Part shown: positions 1 to 6,738 of the stretch, piece after piece | Numbering within the stretch: the stretch's first letter is position 1 | Layout: the number at the start of each line of letters is the position of its first letter | Assembly (NCBI GenBank): GCA_026388365.1 | Contig: JAPLJW010000329.1 | Location: 1-11,047, forward strand | Source: Deltaproteobacteria bacterium | GTDB taxonomy: Bacteria; Desulfobacterota; Syntrophia; Syntrophales; UBA5619 | Direction: 5' to 3' | DNA length: 11,047 bases | Program-made: the position numbers and the translations under genes | The notes under the pieces: generated by a model | Databases searched by the model: none | What the model saw: the letters and a program-made list of their open reading frames with translations, nothing else | Told to the model about the DNA's origin: nothing

Positions 1-593
1 TCAATGATCAGGAACGGATTTTCTGGGAGCCGCTCCTCCGGGAGCAGTTCCATTACCGGCCGCGAAAACCGGCTTGTTATCTTATGGATGGTGAGACCAT
101 CCTTCTCGGTGATCTGTCTGTGGACGTAATCGCAACCCCGGGACACACCCCCGGCCACCTTGCCTTCTTATTCCGGGAACCCTCCGTCCTCTTCGCCGGG
201 GATTATGACCTCACCCGTTTCGGACCCTGGTACGGGGATCTCTTTTCCGACATTGATGAGACGCGGGCCTCCCTCAACCGTCTTCAGGGGATTTCGGCCC
301 ATATTGTTCTGACCGGCCATGAAACCGGCGTCTTTGAAAATCCATCCGAGGAACTCTGGCGGCAGTATGTTTCGGTAATCGCGGAAAGGGAGAAAAAACT
401 GGTGGATCTCCTCGAACAACCCAGAACTCTGGAAGAGATCGTGGCGGCTTGCATTATTTACGGGAGACCTCGGGAACCGAGGGCGGTTTTCGCCTTCGGG
501 GAGCGGGCTCACATGATCAAACACCTGGAACACCTTCAGAAACGGGGAATGGTTCTTTCGGAAAACGGCTATTACCGGAGACAGGGCTTGTGA
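1..593 (+). CDS. Metallo-beta-lactamase-fold hydrolase, C-terminal part (5' end outside window)
   Basis: The frame is open from the left edge (first full codon at base 3) to TGA at 591-593, giving 196 visible residues; the ATG at 84 is internal. The N-terminal HxHxDH metal motif lies outside the window. What remains shows the later metal-ligand motifs: TPGHTPGH (His at visible residues 48 and 52), AGDYDL (Asp 67, the usual bridging Asp) and LTGHE (His 106). After about residue 125 comes a helical tail (LLEQPRTLEEIVA...) like the winged-helix tail of LACTB2/glyoxalase-II-like hydrolases. These are usually soluble zinc or iron hydrolases acting on thioesters, lactones or phosphodiesters; the substrate cannot be read here. 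It converges on the DUF362 gene, with 7 bp between stop codons. Family assignment is firm, specific function is not. Confidence 0.9.
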   Translation, partial: NDQERIFWEPLLREQFHYRPRKPACYLMDGETILLGDLSVDVIATPGHTPGHLAFLFREPSVLFAGDYDLTRFGPWYGDLFSDIDETRASLNRLQGISAHIVLTGHETGVFENPSEELWRQYVSVIAEREKKLVDLLEQPRTLEEIVAACIIYGRPREPRAVFAFGERAHMIKHLEHLQKRGMVLSENGYYRRQGL

Positions 594-600
594 TCGGGAT

Positions 601-1614
601 CTACGGTGTAAAACCGATTTCGGAGGCGTAGGTGAACTGTCTCTGCCAGGGTACATGCGCGTGGGCCCGGTCAAAAGGTTCCGCCCCGATCCGGCGCATG
701 GACGCCTCATCGACGGCGAGCGGATGCGTGCCCCCGATGAATCCACAATCCGCTGCAATGACCGGATGGTTTCCGGGCAGGCAGTCGCACTCCTTAACAA
801 TCCGGATGAGGGCATTGACAATGACCGTTTTCGGACCGATGAGCCTCCAGATCGCCGCCGCCGTCTCGACGAGTTTTTCCTGAAAGACGTTGATATCCGT
901 ATCCCAGAAGATCTTGAGGGCCGTCTTCGGGCAGAGGGCGATGCACTGGGAACAGCCGATGCAGGCCTTCAGGTCATAAACCGGATCTCCATCCGGCGGC
1001 AGGACGGCGGCGCCGGTGGGACATGCCTCGGCGCAAAGCCCGCACCGGATACAGCGCTTCCGGTTCAGGACGGGGTGGGCGTCCGCATGCATCCGCTGCT
1101 TCTGGGCGCGGGAGGCCATTCCCATGGAGATGTTCTTGATGGCCCCGCCGAAGGAAGACTCCATGTGCCCCTTGAAGTGGGAAAAGACCACAAAACCATC
1201 CGCTTTCCGTAAAATCGCCGCAGCCTGGATCGAAGGGAAATGGCGGTATCCTCCGGCCAATTCGATGGTATCGCGCCCGTCCATGCCGTCGCCAATCCGG
1301 ACGGGACAGCCGAGGTACTCTTCCGTGAAGCCGTGTTCCGTTGCGGTCTTCAGGCTGTCCGCCCCGGTTCTCCTTCCCCCGGAGTAAAGAACGGTTGTGT
1401 CAAATACGAAAGGCCGGACGCCTGATTTTCCCAGCCACCGGACGATCTCGCGCGCGTATCGCGGATGAAGGAATGTTTTGTTTCCTCTTTCACCCCAGTG
1501 GAGTTTGATTCCCACACTCTCACCGGAGGCAAAGGGCGTTGAAAGGCCCCGGAGGAGCCTGCGGAGGGATTCAACCGAATTTCCTGGAATATGAATGATA
1601 TCTTTCGTCCGCAT
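601..1614 (-). CDS. DUF362 domain protein with two 4Fe-4S ferredoxin motifs
   Basis: 337 residues from ATG at 1614 to TAG at 601-603. The frame extends upstream to a TTG at 1635, but a GGAGG at 1626-1630 lies inside that extension and 11 nt before the ATG, so the ATG is preferred. Residues ~30-170 carry the DUF362 fold (GIKLHWGERGN, FVFDTTVLYSGGR, VFSHFKGHMESSFGGAIKN). This is followed by a bacterial ferredoxin pair: C188-x2-C191-x2-C194-x3-C198-P and C218-x2-C221-x2-C224-x3-C228-P. A C-terminal DUF362 segment (VIAADCGFIGGTHPLAVDEAS) closes the protein. There is no signal peptide or membrane helix, so it is probably cytoplasmic. The family is common in anaerobes and thought to be redox-linked; its reaction is not established. 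All eight cluster cysteines are present. A promoter with a perfect -10 box lies 62 bp upstream. Confidence 0.93.
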   Translation of the reverse strand: MRTKDIIHIPGNSVESLRRLLRGLSTPFASGESVGIKLHWGERGNKTFLHPRYAREIVRWLGKSGVRPFVFDTTVLYSGGRRTGADSLKTATEHGFTEEYLGCPVRIGDGMDGRDTIELAGGYRHFPSIQAAAILRKADGFVVFSHFKGHMESSFGGAIKNISMGMASRAQKQRMHADAHPVLNRKRCIRCGLCAEACPTGAAVLPPDGDPVYDLKACIGCSQCIALCPKTALKIFWDTDINVFQEKLVETAAAIWRLIGPKTVIVNALIRIVKECDCLPGNHPVIAADCGFIGGTHPLAVDEASMRRIGAEPFDRAHAHVPWQRQFTYASEIGFTP

Positions 1615-1625
1615 TTTCGATTTTT

Positions 1626-1630
1626 CCTCC
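1626..1630 (-). promoter_or_regulatory. Ribosome binding site that sets the DUF362 start
   Basis: GGAGG on the minus strand, 11 nt before ATG 1614. It falls inside the longer reading frame that begins at TTG 1635, and no comparable motif precedes that TTG, so it favours the shorter protein. Confidence 0.6.
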
Positions 1631-1675
1631 GGCAATCAAGCATATAAAATGTTCTTAAGACATCGACTGCGCCAA

Positions 1676-1704
1676 ATTATAGCGAGAGGCGTTGCAAGAT
1701 GCAA
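1676..1704 (-). promoter_or_regulatory. Candidate sigma-70 promoter of the DUF362 gene
   Basis: Minus strand: TTGCAT (1699-1704), 17-nt spacer, TATAAT (1676-1681). The -10 hexamer is a perfect consensus and the spacing ideal; the -35 box matches only TTG. It would start a leader of roughly 55 nt before ATG 1614. Seen by eye only. Confidence 0.45.
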
Positions 1705-1833
1705 AGGAAAACTCGGTCATTCGCCTGATTCGCTCTTATTGACGATCTGGTGAAGCGTGGTGTGCCGGGGAAGGAGCCGGGTGAGGGACGCAGTACGAGT
1801 TATGACCCTTACGGAGCCATGGGTAAGACGGGA

Positions 1834-1997
1834 TACAGCCCTGAGTCATGAATGAAAATCAGGGGCAGGCAAAAGAGAAGGCAACCCTGAGCGGATCAGG
1901 GTTGCCTTCTTGTCTGTGCCTTTGGCTTAAATCCGTGCGGCGCCTGTTTTCTTGCACGCCGCAGCCGCATCATTGCTGTCCAGCGCGAGGATCAGGG
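1834..1997 (-). repeat. 164-bp direct repeat, copy 1
   Basis: Aligns without gaps to 4865-5028 with about 17 mismatches (~90% identity, counted by eye). It contains a perfect 15-bp inverted repeat (1876-1910), which is identical in both copies together with its flanks. On the minus strand both copies also keep an open stretch that begins L-I-L-A-L and stops at the same TAA (TGAARI then stop here). It lies about 90 bp downstream of the MFS/spermidine-synthase stop codon. No target-site duplication or terminal inverted repeats were seen. Confidence 0.85.
1876..1910 (-). terminator. Hairpin terminator in repeat copy 1
   Basis: Arms AGAAGGCAACCCTGA (1876-1890) and its exact complement (1896-1910) around a 5-nt loop. 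Read on the minus strand the stem is followed by CTTTTGCC, a short T-tract; on the plus strand the following bases are less T-rich. It would end the transcript of the MFS/spermidine-synthase gene about 180 nt after its stop codon. The stem may work in both directions. Confidence 0.65.
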
Positions 1998-2089
1998 TGT
2001 GCCGGCATATACTGAACCCAAGTCATGCCTGTGTCGTCTTTGCCCGAACCGTCGCTGGAGCGCCAGCTTCATTTCCGGGAGATTTCTAT
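1998..2089 (-). pseudogene. Possible remnant of a second tannase-like gene
   Basis: Bases 2030-2055 match 5335-5360 inside the intact tannase gene at 23 of 26 positions; the only difference is TTT against AAA. On the minus strand both read DGSGxDDT in the corresponding frame, followed after three residues by W and then Y (DTGMTWVQY here, DTRFSWSAY in the intact gene). The remnant frame is bounded by stops, so nothing functional remains. The match lies about 30 bp from repeat copy 1, against about 305 bp between the same sequence and copy 2, which implies a deletion of roughly 275 bp. Chance similarity of a glycine/aspartate-rich motif is the main alternative. Confidence 0.35.
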
Positions 2090-4726
2090 TTATTGTGGCT
2101 CGGCAGCCAGCCTCATTTCCCGGACGCGCTCTGGTGATCCGATAAAGACATCCTCAGGAAACCTGTAATACTTCAGGATGCCACTCAGAATTTCTGTTTC
2201 CATGTGCTTGTCCAACGCCATCCCTGCAAGATATTGCAGTCGCAGGTTGCGGTCCGTATTGATCTGTGCGTCCCTCATCCACTCGCCCATGTCACGTCCT
2301 CGGCCTGCATAGGTGGCCAGCAGCGCAACCTCAGGGTTCCCCCATATATTCGGTTTCCATACTACGCCCCACCTATCCGCGCCAAAAGCCACTTCCAGGA
2401 GCGATTCTTTCACCGAAGCGTAATCCGGACTCTTCAGCTTCTCATGCAGTTGGTCCAGATCAATCCTTGTCGGTTCAACCTGGCCGAATAAAACCGCATC
2501 AAAGCCCTTGCCGTTGTAGTCGTTGCTGAAGATCATCCCGTTGGGAAACACCTGAAAAAACGTTGCTATTACACTCTTGATGGTCTCATTATCGCTCTCG
2601 TAAATCGGTATCCACAGGCTCATCACACCGCCCGGCTTCAGATGCTCCTTGCACATCTGATAATACTCCACCGTATTCAGAGCAGCGCATCCCTTAACCC
2701 AGGGATCGATCGGATCGGAGGTAATGATGTCGAATTTTTTATCCTTTGGCAGGGTCCGGATGTAGTGACGTCCGTCGTCATATACAACCTTGACCTCCTT
2801 CCCTGCCACCCTGTGGGGATTTTCCTTATCGATATTGTCAACAATATGATAGTTCAGCCTGCCGAACATGGGGGTCACGACCTTGGGAACCAGCGGCTCA
2901 ATATCGCAGATGGTGATCCGTTCGATGTGTGGGTACGGCACAAAGGACCCCGCCGTCACCCCTGCGCCGCAGGCTACCACCAGGACATCCTTTACATTAT
3001 CCGGATTCGTTCTGGCCAGTACCGACAGATGCCCCAGCATCCGCTGTAAACGCATGTCCTGGATTGTGCTTGAGGCCTGTACCTTGCCCGCCCCATGGAA
3101 AAAAAAGACGCCGCTGGTCGATTGGGTAACCGCGACAGAGACATTCATCCCCTCACCCATATAAACGCAATACCGGTTTACGGCATCATTCTCAGAACCA
3201 CCCCTGGGCACATCCTGCGACTGAACGATCTCCGGCGCAGCTTTTTTCATCCAGCCTGAAGAATACCGGCCGTAGGCGACGGCTATCCAGGGCACAGGAG
3301 CTACAAGGACAACCAGCAACGCAACTATTGCCACGGAGAATAACGCCCATGCCAGCCTTCCCTTCAATAAATGCGCGGGTTGACCAACCCCCTTGACGCC
3401 TTTTTTCTTTGCGACCTGGCGGGATTTAAAAAAAGGCGCAAAGGCCACCAGCGCGGATACTGCGGCAAGAATAATGATAAGCCTTTGCCCCCATTGAGTG
3501 CCAATCTGGGGGATCACAAGCATGCTGAAGGCCAAGGAACCTATGATTGCCCCTACTGTGTTTGCCGAATAAACGCCTCCTACCATTCGCCCTGAATCCT
3601 GATTGCGTGCGGCCACGGCAGCTAATGCCAACGGAAAGCTTGCCCCCCACAAGACGGCTGCCGGCAGCACGGCGCAACCCGCCCGAAGAAGATCGCACAG
3701 CAATGTGTACCACGGCCCAAACTTTTTCGTTGTTTCAATGGGATTAATCGGCCAATAGGGAATGATCCTGGTTATCATAAACGCTCCCCAGGCCGCAGCC
3801 CCGGCAATCAAGCCCTGGCAGGCGCCAAGCGCAACCCGCGCCCTGGCCAGCCTGCGCGCAAAAAACGCACCGGCGCTGCTGCCGATCCCAAGCCCGACAA
3901 GAAACATCGCCAGGATGATCGCAAATGTGTAAACCGTGGCGCCAAGCATGAGCGATAAAAGCCGCGTCCAAACCACCTCGGCCCCCATAGCGCATAGGCC
4001 TGACAGGCCGATTATGACATACACACCGATCTTTCCGACTCCCCCTTCGGCCGGCAGTTCCGTTGCCTTGGCAGTCTCCGCCTGGTACGGCGTCCTCGAT
4101 GCAACTGCCAACGCAAATAACGCAACCACGGCATTGATCGACACCGAGACGTATGTCGCTGTCGGCATGTCATGCACCCGCAATAAATAAAAGCCAGCCA
4201 GCAGAGTCCCCAGTACGGCGCCCCCAATGTTTCCGGCATAAAATAATCCCATCCATGAAACGCCTTCCGGCGTCGCCTCCACCCACCGCGCTATCGCAGG
4301 CAACGTAGCCCCCATCAGCACTGTCGGCGGCAACAGGCACACTGCGGCAATAAGGGCGCGATGGGCCGGGCCATGCCCCATAAAGCCTTCATATATATCT
4401 GCCAGGAACGGCAGCCCGGACAATATAGCCATGCCGAAGACTCCGATCCCTATTTCCAGAAATGCATAAACCCTCAAGGGATGATGACCGGCCGATATCA
4501 GCCGGGGCAGGAGGAGACTGCCTAAACACATGCCGCCCATGAATATGCCCAGCAGCACGCCTAAAGATATGCCTGATGAACCGATGACCAGTTGCAGAAG
4601 CTGAAGCCAGACTACTTCATAGATCAGTGCCGCGCACCCGCTTCCCACAAAAAGAATGAGCAGCCAAGGAAGATAGCGTCTTGAGGCAAGAGGAATCGTC
4701 AAGCTTTCCATGTCATGTTTTTTCAT
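2090..4726 (-). CDS. Fused MFS-like membrane protein / spermidine-synthase-like methyltransferase-fold protein
   Basis: 878 residues from ATG 4726 to TAA at 2090-2092. GTG 4747 (885 residues) and ATG 4711 are alternative starts; none has a convincing ribosome binding site. In the 885-residue numbering, residues ~27-215 and ~240-490 hold two blocks of hydrophobic helices (GCAALIYEVVWLQLLQLVIG, PTVLMGATLPAIARW, GAEVVWTRLLSLMLGA, LWGASFPLALAAV) typical of the integral membrane half of these fusions. Residues ~525-755 form a soluble Rossmann domain of the polyamine synthase family: VLVVACGAGVTAG (588-600, nucleotide-binding loop), ICDIEP (613-618), YDDGRHYI (656-663), SDPIDPW (677-683, the position of the catalytic DxxD) and LKPGGVMSLW. 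About 130 further residues follow with no recognised motif. Aminopropyl transfer is unproven for such fusions. The gene is bracketed by the 164-bp direct repeats. Confidence 0.9.
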   Translation of the reverse strand: MKKHDMESLTIPLASRRYLPWLLILFVGSGCAALIYEVVWLQLLQLVIGSSGISLGVLLGIFMGGMCLGSLLLPRLISAGHHPLRVYAFLEIGIGVFGMAILSGLPFLADIYEGFMGHGPAHRALIAAVCLLPPTVLMGATLPAIARWVEATPEGVSWMGLFYAGNIGGAVLGTLLAGFYLLRVHDMPTATYVSVSINAVVALFALAVASRTPYQAETAKATELPAEGGVGKIGVYVIIGLSGLCAMGAEVVWTRLLSLMLGATVYTFAIILAMFLVGLGIGSSAGAFFARRLARARVALGACQGLIAGAAAWGAFMITRIIPYWPINPIETTKKFGPWYTLLCDLLRAGCAVLPAAVLWGASFPLALAAVAARNQDSGRMVGGVYSANTVGAIIGSLAFSMLVIPQIGTQWGQRLIIILAAVSALVAFAPFFKSRQVAKKKGVKGVGQPAHLLKGRLAWALFSVAIVALLVVLVAPVPWIAVAYGRYSSGWMKKAAPEIVQSQDVPRGGSENDAVNRYCVYMGEGMNVSVAVTQSTSGVFFFHGAGKVQASSTIQDMRLQRMLGHLSVLARTNPDNVKDVLVVACGAGVTAGSFVPYPHIERITICDIEPLVPKVVTPMFGRLNYHIVDNIDKENPHRVAGKEVKVVYDDGRHYIRTLPKDKKFDIITSDPIDPWVKGCAALNTVEYYQMCKEHLKPGGVMSLWIPIYESDNETIKSVIATFFQVFPNGMIFSNDYNGKGFDAVLFGQVEPTRIDLDQLHEKLKSPDYASVKESLLEVAFGADRWGVVWKPNIWGNPEVALLATYAGRGRDMGEWMRDAQINTDRNLRLQYLAGMALDKHMETEILSGILKYYRFPEDVFIGSPERVREMRLAAEPQ

Positions 4727-4743
4727 TCGTGGATCAAGGCAGC

Positions 4744-4762
4744 GCACAGGGTCGCCCTGTGC
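4744..4762 (-). promoter_or_regulatory. Perfect inverted repeat at the 5' end of the MFS/spermidine-synthase gene
   Basis: GCACAGGG-TCG-CCCTGTGC, 8-bp arms with a 3-nt centre. It covers the GTG at 4747 and lies 17 nt upstream of ATG 4726. It could be an operator or an mRNA hairpin limiting translation. If structured in the mRNA it argues against use of the GTG as start. Function unknown. Confidence 0.4.
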
Positions 4763-4864
4763 TGAGCTCTTATATTAAGTCCTGAATACGCTATTGCTGC
4801 CGTCTATCTCCTTCTTTATTTCAATTTTTAGCAATTCGCGTGAAATAGTATCCATAAATGAGGC

Positions 4865-5028
4865 TACAACCATGAGTCATGAATGAGGACCAGGGGCAGG
4901 TAAAAGAGAAGGCAACCCTGAGCGGATCAGGGTTGCCTTCTTGCCTGCGTCCTTAGCTTAAATCCATGCGGCGCCTGTTTTCTTGAACGCTGCGGCCGCA
5001 TCATTGCTTTGCAGCGCGAGGATCAGGG
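4865..5028 (-). repeat. 164-bp direct repeat, copy 2
   Basis: Gapless partner of 1834-1997 at a constant offset of 3031 bp. It overlaps the last codon and stop of the tannase gene (stop at 5023-5025), so its right boundary nearly coincides with the end of that gene. The minus-strand open stretch L-I-L-A-L...TGAAWI then TAA is out of frame with the tannase. Between this copy and the MFS gene (4763-4864) is an AT-rich stretch with an orphan AAGGAGA motif on the minus strand that has no start codon at a suitable distance. Confidence 0.85.
4907..4941 (-). terminator. Hairpin terminator in repeat copy 2, downstream of the tannase gene
   Basis: The same perfect 15-bp stem and 5-nt loop as in copy 1 (arms 4907-4921 and 4927-4941), followed on the minus strand by CTTTTACC. 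It lies 82 nt after the tannase stop codon, a normal place for an intrinsic terminator of that gene. It would separate tannase transcription from the MFS/spermidine-synthase gene. Confidence 0.7.
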
Positions 5029-6738
5029 GTTGGCGTCAAGTTTAGCTTTGATCCATGTAAACGCTTCCTTAACATCGTAGTTGCCGCTGTGAGGAACCAA
5101 CCAGGGCACCTTAAAGTTGAGGTCCTTGACGGTCGGATCGTTTTTGACGGCATAGTAGAGCACGAGTTGCATTGCCGTCGCCGTGTCGCGGTCCACCATG
5201 CCATGACGGACATACCAATAGGGTGCGGCGTCGGCCGTCGTCGTGTTCAGGTAGGGAATGGGACCGGTCATCTTGATCTGGTCCTTGAGTTCCTTGCCTA
5301 TCGGATCGGCGATATACGCAGACCAGCTGAACCTTGTGTCGTCAAAGCCCGAACCGTCGCCCATCTTTTGGTTGTTGTTCCAGGACCATTCCGAGAAGTT
5401 GGAATAGATCGTGTTTTTCGCGCCGTAGAGGGTGCTTTCCCCGCCATAGACCAGGCTGCCTGTGACCCCGGCGGCATCAAAGGCCACCACCGTCTTGAGC
5501 GCAGTATTGGTCGCCTGGAACTTCGCGAAGTTTGCGAAGTCGATGTTCGTGACCGTCCTGCTCGTGCCTGTGCCTGTGGTCGTAAGCCAGTCGTTCGGGA
5601 TATTCTTGGTAACGCCCCTGTTCGTAATGACGAAGTTTTCACCGATCGCCGGGACGACGGTATTATCTTTTACAATCTGCCTCTCCACTTCCGCTTGCAA
5701 CTGCTTGGCGATTTCCGCGGGCAGGTTGGCCGTCGTGAGGGCGGTCCCGTCGTCCAGCTTCAGGCCAAGGCCCGCCACGTAGGCCGCAAATGAGTCGTGT
5801 ATTGCCAGAGATGCCGCCGGCTGCGGTCCTGCGCTATAAGCAACGCCGTTGATCGCCCCCGTGTTCGTATCGTTGCGCACGGCATTGAATTGCCACTCGT
5901 ACGCGATATCGGAGTTGGCCAGATTGTTGATCGGGCAGTAGGCCACGGTGGCGAAGACGTCGTCACGGATAGTGCTCGCATTCCCAATGATACCGGCCGC
6001 CCCGATCTCCGCGAGGAAGGGATAATAGTCCGGGCTGTTGCCGCTCGCCGCGATAGCAACCGACATGGCACCGCCGCCGCTTGTGCCGGTGATCACGATA
6101 CGTTCAGCCGATCCGGGCATGACAATGTCGTTGAGCCTCAGATAACGGATAACCGCTTTTGCGTCGACGATCGGGGCAGGCGCCTTGCCTTCCCAGAGGC
6201 CGTCGGCGCCCCTCAACTCGCGGCTGCGCGTACCGGGCTCGACCACGATGTAGCCGGCCTTCAGTGCGGCGCCGACATTGTCGGTATCGGTGGTGCTGAC
6301 AAACGCTTGTCCTGCGATTATTTTAGTCGCACACACGCTCGGCTTCCAGCCACTGTTGTTGACCAATAAGTAGATGGCCTTCTTCTGATCGTTGACCGAT
6401 GCCTCAGGCACCGAGACGTACATGGTCTGGTATTGGTATGGATCGGTGATGGTGGTTTCGCCCGTGTAGGGGACGTTGCCGTCCCTGGCAAACACCGGCT
6501 GCGAAAGTGACATCTTGACCGGTTTTGCGACATAGACGATTTTGTACTGACGCACTGGCATCGCCGCGCCGTCGACGGTGACGTTCACGGTTGTGTAGCC
6601 CGTCTGATTGAACGCCAAAGCGTCGTCATACTGGCCTTTAGCAACGGAATCGCTGCCGCTGCCGCAACCTACGAAGAGCAACATAGCGCCCAGCAACAGA
6701 GCCAGCTGGGCCATCCTCAGTAAACGATTTTTTTTCAT
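5023..6738 (-). CDS. Secreted lipoprotein esterase of the subtype B tannase family
   Basis: 571 residues from ATG 6738 (GGAGGAG at 6747-6753, 8-nt spacing) to TGA at 5023-5025. The N-terminus is a lipoprotein signal: KKNRLLR, a hydrophobic core, and lipobox FVGC with lipid-anchored Cys25. The mature part is an alpha/beta hydrolase. G218-T-S220-G-G holds the nucleophile; VDAKAVIRYLRLND just before it (residues 191-204) is typical of bacterial subtype B tannases. The second catalytic cluster is RHGMVDRDT (Asp516, Asp518) and VPHSGNY (His550), matching the Ser163/Asp419/His451 triad and substrate-contacting Asp421 of Lactobacillus plantarum tannase. Members hydrolyse galloyl or related phenolic esters. 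The acceptor of this protein is unknown, and feruloyl or other aryl esters are possible. A near-consensus promoter lies far upstream (7323-7351) and a hairpin terminator follows. A short related fragment sits at 2030-2055. Confidence 0.88.
   Translation of the reverse strand: MKKNRLLRMAQLALLLGAMLLFVGCGSGSDSVAKGQYDDALAFNQTGYTTVNVTVDGAAMPVRQYKIVYVAKPVKMSLSQPVFARDGNVPYTGETTITDPYQYQTMYVSVPEASVNDQKKAIYLLVNNSGWKPSVCATKIIAGQAFVSTTDTDNVGAALKAGYIVVEPGTRSRELRGADGLWEGKAPAPIVDAKAVIRYLRLNDIVMPGSAERIVITGTSGGGAMSVAIAASGNSPDYYPFLAEIGAAGIIGNASTIRDDVFATVAYCPINNLANSDIAYEWQFNAVRNDTNTGAINGVAYSAGPQPAASLAIHDSFAAYVAGLGLKLDDGTALTTANLPAEIAKQLQAEVERQIVKDNTVVPAIGENFVITNRGVTKNIPNDWLTTTGTGTSRTVTNIDFANFAKFQATNTALKTVVAFDAAGVTGSLVYGGESTLYGAKNTIYSNFSEWSWNNNQKMGDGSGFDDTRFSWSAYIADPIGKELKDQIKMTGPIPYLNTTTADAAPYWYVRHGMVDRDTATAMQLVLYYAVKNDPTVKDLNFKVPWLVPHSGNYDVKEAFTWIKAKLDANP

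Larger units (their letters stand above)
1615..2089. other. Non-coding stretch between DUF362 and the MFS/spermidine-synthase gene
   Basis: 475 bp without an intact gene. It holds the DUF362 ribosome binding site and promoter (1626-1704), a plus-strand open stretch with coding-like codon use but no credible start (1729-1848; includes LVKRGVPGKEPGEG and ends SPES then TGA), the first copy of a 164-bp repeat (1834-1997), and a short segment resembling tannase-gene sequence (2030-2055). The mixture looks like gene debris around a conserved terminator. Confidence 0.55.

Noticed and set aside
168..821. 217-codon open frame on the minus strand
   Set aside because: It lies antisense to the hydrolase and across the 3' end of the DUF362 gene, has no domain-like features, and both genes it overlaps are clear.
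655..1212. 185-codon open frame on the plus strand
   Set aside because: Antisense shadow of the ferredoxin part of the DUF362 gene; arginine- and glycine-rich composition typical of a GC-rich wrong frame.
1774..1801. Resemblance to group II intron domain V (GAGCCG...GTGAGGG...ACGAGTT)
   Set aside because: The outer arms do not pair properly, there is no reverse transcriptase gene, and no intron boundary motif was found nearby.
1834..1997. Integron attC-type site as explanation of the 164-bp repeat
   Set aside because: attC sites have imperfect stems with unpaired bases and end in conserved core sites; this unit has a perfect short stem, no core-site pair and no integrase in the window.
5089..5793. 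234-codon plus-strand open frame within the tannase gene
   Set aside because: Complementary to the tannase catalytic domain; no recognisable motifs.
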